The notes beneath the pieces are model-generated. The model searched no databases. It had not been told where the DNA came from and was given only the letters and a program-made list of their open reading frames with translations. The translations under genes were made by a program, and so were the position numbers. DNA of 28,090 nucleotides. Origin: an uncultured Parabacteroides sp. (GTDB taxonomy: Bacteria > Bacteroidota > Bacteroidia > Bacteroidales > Tannerellaceae). Positions 25,587 to 28,090 of this stretch are shown piece after piece; the stretch's first letter is position 1, and every line of letters begins with the position of its first letter. The DNA lies in the NCBI GenBank assembly GCA_934725305.1, contig CAKVBA010000035.1:1-28090 (forward strand). The letters run 5' to 3'.

Positions 25587-26126
25587 TTAGAATATATAAA
25601 TCAATGAAAGGGCTGCCTTAGTAGGCCCCAAATAGTTTTTATGCTTGTTTTCACCACATTTCTCGCAATAAATGCGCAGAGACTCTTTATACCATAAGCG
25701 GGCATAACCCAGACCGATGGCCGCCTCGAGATTCCAATGAGGCGAGAGAATCCAGTCATACCCATAGGTAAAGCCGCCTCCGGCCAAGTAGCCGTCGTAG
25801 CGTTTCTTCTTGAATCCTCCAAAGTATTGCGCTCCATGCAGATGCACGCCGACGAAATGGCCTTCGAACTTCTCGCAGAGCCAATATTTCACCTCCGGCT
25901 GAACCAGCCATAAGCGCATCTTCTTATCATCGTTGAATGTCCAAGGATTGTAGGCAGCGGCAAGTTCAAGTGTAACCTTTGGGTCGAGAGTCAGCTCCAC
26001 TCCCACGTTTGGCGTAGTGGTTGCCCAATACAGTCCATTGGTTTTTAATGCTACATCTTGCGCAGAGACCTGCTGTAAAAAACTGACAACAAAAAACGAT
26101 ATCAGAAATAGAATCTTTAGTCTCAT
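25587..26126 (-). CDS. DUF3575 outer-membrane beta-barrel protein, first gene of the fimbrial operon
   Basis: A 179-aa protein with a clear signal peptide (MRLKILFLIS... to VSAQ, cut about residue 22). It then shows the DUF3575 opening ALKTNGLYWATTTPNVGVE, alternating aromatic/polar strands (KYWLCEKFEGHFVGVHLHG; YGYDWILSPHWNLEAAIG), and ends in the strand ALSLIYIF with a terminal Phe, typical of BAM-inserted barrels. Three cysteines occur (C83, and a CEKC pair at 154-157). Genes of this family commonly precede DUF3868 and Mfa2-like genes in Bacteroidales, which suggests a role in building or anchoring the fimbria at the outer membrane; the exact role is not established. The operon leader upstream contains a -7-like box and a long inverted repeat. 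Confidence 0.87.
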   Translation of the reverse strand: MRLKILFLISFFVVSFLQQVSAQDVALKTNGLYWATTTPNVGVELTLDPKVTLELAAAYNPWTFNDDKKMRLWLVQPEVKYWLCEKFEGHFVGVHLHGAQYFGGFKKKRYDGYLAGGGFTYGYDWILSPHWNLEAAIGLGYARLWYKESLRIYCEKCGENKHKNYLGPTKAALSLIYIF

Positions 26127-26227
26127 TAATAATTATAGCTTTACTTAGTTGTACGCTTAATCTGCTTCTTCTTTCTTTGTTTAGCTTTGGGGATCGGTTA
26201 ATCCCATAGCAAGGCATAGACAAACGC

Positions 26228-26282
26228 CGAAACAAAAACATAATTTTCAACCTCTCGCGAGGCGAACTATGTTTTTGTTTCG
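26228..26282. terminator. 15-bp perfect inverted repeat with nested hairpin between regulator and fimbrial operon
   Basis: CGAAACAAAAACATA (26228-26242) and TATGTTTTTGTTTCG (26268-26282) are exact reverse complements separated by 25 bp. On the minus strand the spacer itself holds CCTC-GCGA-GAGG, a small stem with a GNRA loop. The A-rich and T-rich arms suit a bidirectional intrinsic terminator for the regulator gene, whose stop is about 118 nt upstream. Alternatively it forms the 5' end of the fimbrial leader. Confidence 0.6.
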
Positions 26283-26286
26283 ACTA

Positions 26287-26294
26287 CAAAATTA
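26287..26294 (-). promoter_or_regulatory. Candidate -7 box for the fimbrial operon
   Basis: The minus strand reads TAATTTTG, matching TAnnTTTG, about 161 bp before the DUF3575 start. A transcript from here would begin at or within the 15-bp inverted repeat. The -33 element is weak, so another start nearer the gene is possible. No other TAnnTTTG was found in this gap. Confidence 0.35.
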
Positions 26295-26399
26295 CAATGG
26301 GTCAATAGATTATTTCTAATTTTTCCGCTACTGTTTCTTATCACCGAGCTATGCTTTTTGCTCAAATGATTCCAAAGACTGCGACCTTAATAGCCCGAA

Positions 26400-27251
26400 T
26401 CAATCGTCAGACTCTCTCAAATTCATAGGAGTATCTCCCAGATACTTCTTGCAGAAGTTTGTCAGATAATTGGGCGTAAGATTGTATTTGCCGGCAATCT
26501 CCTTTACTGTCAAATCTGTTGTTTTCAGATCCATCAACACATTCGCCTTTTTCTTCAACGTCAGCCATTCGCCAACGGGCATGCCAAAGGCTTTCTTGAA
26601 CTTACGGTTGAAGGTGGCAAAAGGCATATCCATCAGAGTGGCCAGCTCCTGGGCATTCACCTCACAGGTGTAGTGCTCAAACAACAACTCCCGGAACTCA
26701 AAATCTTCGCCCGGCTCAAACCTGAACATATAGATAAGATCGTCTTTCTGATAGATGGAACGGATCATCAACAGAATGATATAACGCTTATATTCCAAAA
26801 AACGAAGGCCCAACAGATTGCCGCTCATCTCCTTTCGGGTAATGGAAAGCTCCATCATCAGCAACTTCGTTATAGGCAGGATAGGAATACCGCTTTTACT
26901 CCGCTGACTCGAAGATTGTGTGCGTGGGGGGGGTAATTCTTTTGTAGCAGGCTTAAGAGAAAGCCCGTTGCTTAGTGCCATTGAGGAGTCGAAATAGCAG
27001 AACAGCAAAGTTGTCTCTTCCACGCCTCGCAGACCAACGTAGTCCTTTTCGTGAACGACAAACATATAGCCTTTCTCTACACACTCACTAACACAAACGC
27101 CTGTAGTTACACACACCTTTCCTTCCAAGACAAAAACCAGCATGGAATAGTCGATGCGATCGCGTCTCATCAATTCGTCCTTTGTCAGATTAACTATTTG
27201 AAACAGTCTTCTTTGGGCTGTTTCATATTTTCCACAAGTTAAATGTTTCAT
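26400..27251 (-). CDS. AraC-family transcriptional regulator with an 8-C tract, adjacent to the fimbrial operon
   Basis: A 283-aa regulator. Residues about 1-100 look like a small sensory beta domain (LVFVLEGKVCV, GYMFVVHEKDY). Residues about 196-283 are a two-helix-turn-helix AraC DNA-binding domain: ELATLMDMPFATFNRKFKKAFG (202-223) and KEIAGKYNLTPNYLTNFCKKYLG (250-272). Between the two parts, codons 107-109 (Pro-Pro-Pro) are encoded within a run of eight C on the coding strand (26926-26933). Loss or gain of one C leads to an early stop (about 20 or 12 codons later) and removes the DNA-binding domain. The gene points towards the fimbrial operon and is separated from it by 273 bp, so it is the likely local regulator; direction of control and signal are unknown. 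No strong promoter box was found upstream. Confidence 0.88.
   Translation of the reverse strand: MKHLTCGKYETAQRRLFQIVNLTKDELMRRDRIDYSMLVFVLEGKVCVTTGVCVSECVEKGYMFVVHEKDYVGLRGVEETTLLFCYFDSSMALSNGLSLKPATKELPPPRTQSSSQRSKSGIPILPITKLLMMELSITRKEMSGNLLGLRFLEYKRYIILLMIRSIYQKDDLIYMFRFEPGEDFEFRELLFEHYTCEVNAQELATLMDMPFATFNRKFKKAFGMPVGEWLTLKKKANVLMDLKTTDLTVKEIAGKYNLTPNYLTNFCKKYLGDTPMNLRESDD
26926..26933 (-). repeat. Poly-C(8) tract inside the AraC-family gene
   Basis: Eight consecutive G on the plus strand (C on the coding strand) lie in the linker between sensory and DNA-binding parts. It is the only G/C homopolymer of this length I noticed in the window. Such runs are typical slipped-strand mispairing sites. 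Confidence 0.9.
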
Positions 27252-27660
27252 AGCATACTCATCTTTTTCGTCCGGGCTTATTGTATTTTCCGCCCTTTCT
27301 TTTCAACTTGTACTCTTTTCTCGCATTCATTTGTTGACAAACAAGTTAGACGGCGTATCATACGTGTAAGCGGCGGCTCTGCTTTTCGTAATCCGGTTTC
27401 AACCGTTTATCCCAAACAAACACCTGCCGACTTTGGCGCCTTATAGTTCACTAAATTATGACACACCTAAAAAGCTGCATCAAAAGGATTATTTTTTGAC
27501 ATGGCTCCTTCTAACAAGACGCAAAAATACACTTTTATATATATATAAAGCAAATTATTTATTGAGCAAATAAAATTTATCAAACAAAGCAAATCCCTAT
27601 TCAACATCGTTATTTATTTTTGTAGAGCTCCTATTTTTCAAAGGATTAACCACACAATTC
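27252..27660. other. Gene-free AT-rich spacer upstream of the AraC-family gene
   Basis: No frame with family resemblance or a good start is seen on either strand. It holds a 16-bp AT palindrome (27534-27549) and short CAA/TTTG-rich stretches. A TATTTTTG box on the plus strand at 27615-27622 matches TAnnTTTG but has no -33 partner and no gene behind it within the window. Confidence 0.5.
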
Positions 27661-27677
27661 CCATAACGCGATTTTCA

Positions 27678-27992
27678 CCCAGGGCGCTGCCCTGGGCTAA
27701 AAAAACCATTGCCCATGGCATTCGCCACGGGCGCTGTCGCTATGTTGCAGTAAACACCACGGAATCAATATAGGATATTGTGTTATATTTGTATTGAGCG
27801 CGCCTCCGTATGGAGGTGCAATTTTTTCTTAGCCCATGGCAACGCCATGGGGCAAAAAAGGAAAAAACGCCCCGAAGAGGGCAAAACTTCACAGCCCAGG
27901 GCAACGCCCTGGGCAAGAGTTACATACAGCAAAACGCCCTACAGGGGCAACTATAAAAAACAACGAGATATTAAAGCTGCCTCTTTCAGGGC
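27678..27992. repeat. Cluster of REP-like GC-rich palindromes
   Basis: Type A units are GCCCAGGGC-AAC-GCCCTGGGC-like: 27678-27696 (8-bp stem, loop gct), 27711-27732 (one mismatch), 27832-27853, and 27894-27914 (9-bp perfect stem). Type B units are GCCC-loop-GGGC: 27869-27882, 27936-27948 and a weaker one at 27979-27992. A further small palindrome CCTCC-gtat-GGAGG is at 27803-27816. The units alternate, are joined by A-rich spacers and stand in otherwise AT-rich DNA. No gene is recognised from here to 28090. Such units occur as dispersed intergenic repeats in Bacteroidales; that statement is from general knowledge. Confidence 0.75.
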
Positions 27993-28090
27993 GAATAGAT
28001 CATAATCACATCATAGAGGGTGTATCAAATTGAGAAATATTTGATTTGCCCTCTTTTTTATCTTGTCAGGAGTGGAAAATTTTCAAGCAG

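Noticed and set aside
26228..26282. Invertible promoter (recombinase-type phase switch)
   Set aside because: The arms are only 25 bp apart, too close for a known invertible promoter segment, no recombinase gene is in the window, and the -7-like box lies outside the repeat. Terminator or leader hairpin fits better.
27678..27992. CRISPR array
   Set aside because: The repeats are short palindromes of two types with irregular spacing and A-rich spacers; there is no constant repeat-spacer period and no cas gene.
27778..28033. Small plus-strand coding genes
   Set aside because: The overlapping open frames run through the palindromic repeats, have low-complexity basic products and no start context.

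Overview
The window looks like Bacteroidales chromosome, most likely Parabacteroides or a close Tannerellaceae relative. The reasons are the Mfa/FimA-type fimbrial lipoproteins, TAnnTTTG-type -7 boxes, AT-rich leaders, a large protein with a type IX secretion (T9SS)-like C-terminal sorting domain (uncommon in Bacteroides proper), and palindromic intergenic repeats of a type I associate with this order. The genus call is inference. Every convincing gene lies on the minus strand, so transcription runs from right to left.

Left third (1-7900): housekeeping genes. sbcD and sbcC overlap by 4 bp and form a nuclease operon. Upstream is a 661-aa fusion of a NagB-like (glucosamine-6-phosphate deaminase fold) domain and a PIG-L/LmbE-type deacetylase; the NagB half has lost the residues needed for deaminase catalysis. 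Next is a DjlA-like TerB/J-domain co-chaperone. The 550-bp gap between these last two genes holds a 40-bp direct repeat that carries a promoter-like box, a hairpin, and a small element with 11-bp terminal inverted repeats.

Middle and right (8014-26126): a ten-gene fimbrial locus of about 18 kb. In order of transcription: a DUF3575 outer-membrane barrel; a DUF3868/OmpA-like lipoprotein; an Mfa2/FimB-like anchor; the probable major fimbrillin; a hairpin that may reduce readthrough; two large lipoproteins with C-terminal Lcl/DUF1566-like (C-type-lectin-fold) domains; two further fimbrillin-like lipoproteins; a 1563-aa modular protein with four related beta modules and a T9SS-type C-terminal domain; and a last Mfa-like lipoprotein. 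I read this as anchor and stalk genes first, followed by several candidate tip or accessory adhesins.

An AraC-family regulator (26400-27251) lies just upstream on the same strand. Its gene carries a run of eight C, placed so that loss or gain of one base would remove the DNA-binding domain, so it is a candidate phase switch for the fimbriae. A 15-bp perfect inverted repeat lies between the regulator and the operon, next to a -7-like box.

Right end (27252-28090): no gene recognised. It contains AT-rich DNA and a cluster of small GC-rich palindromes of the REP type; a decayed relative lies downstream of the last fimbrial gene.
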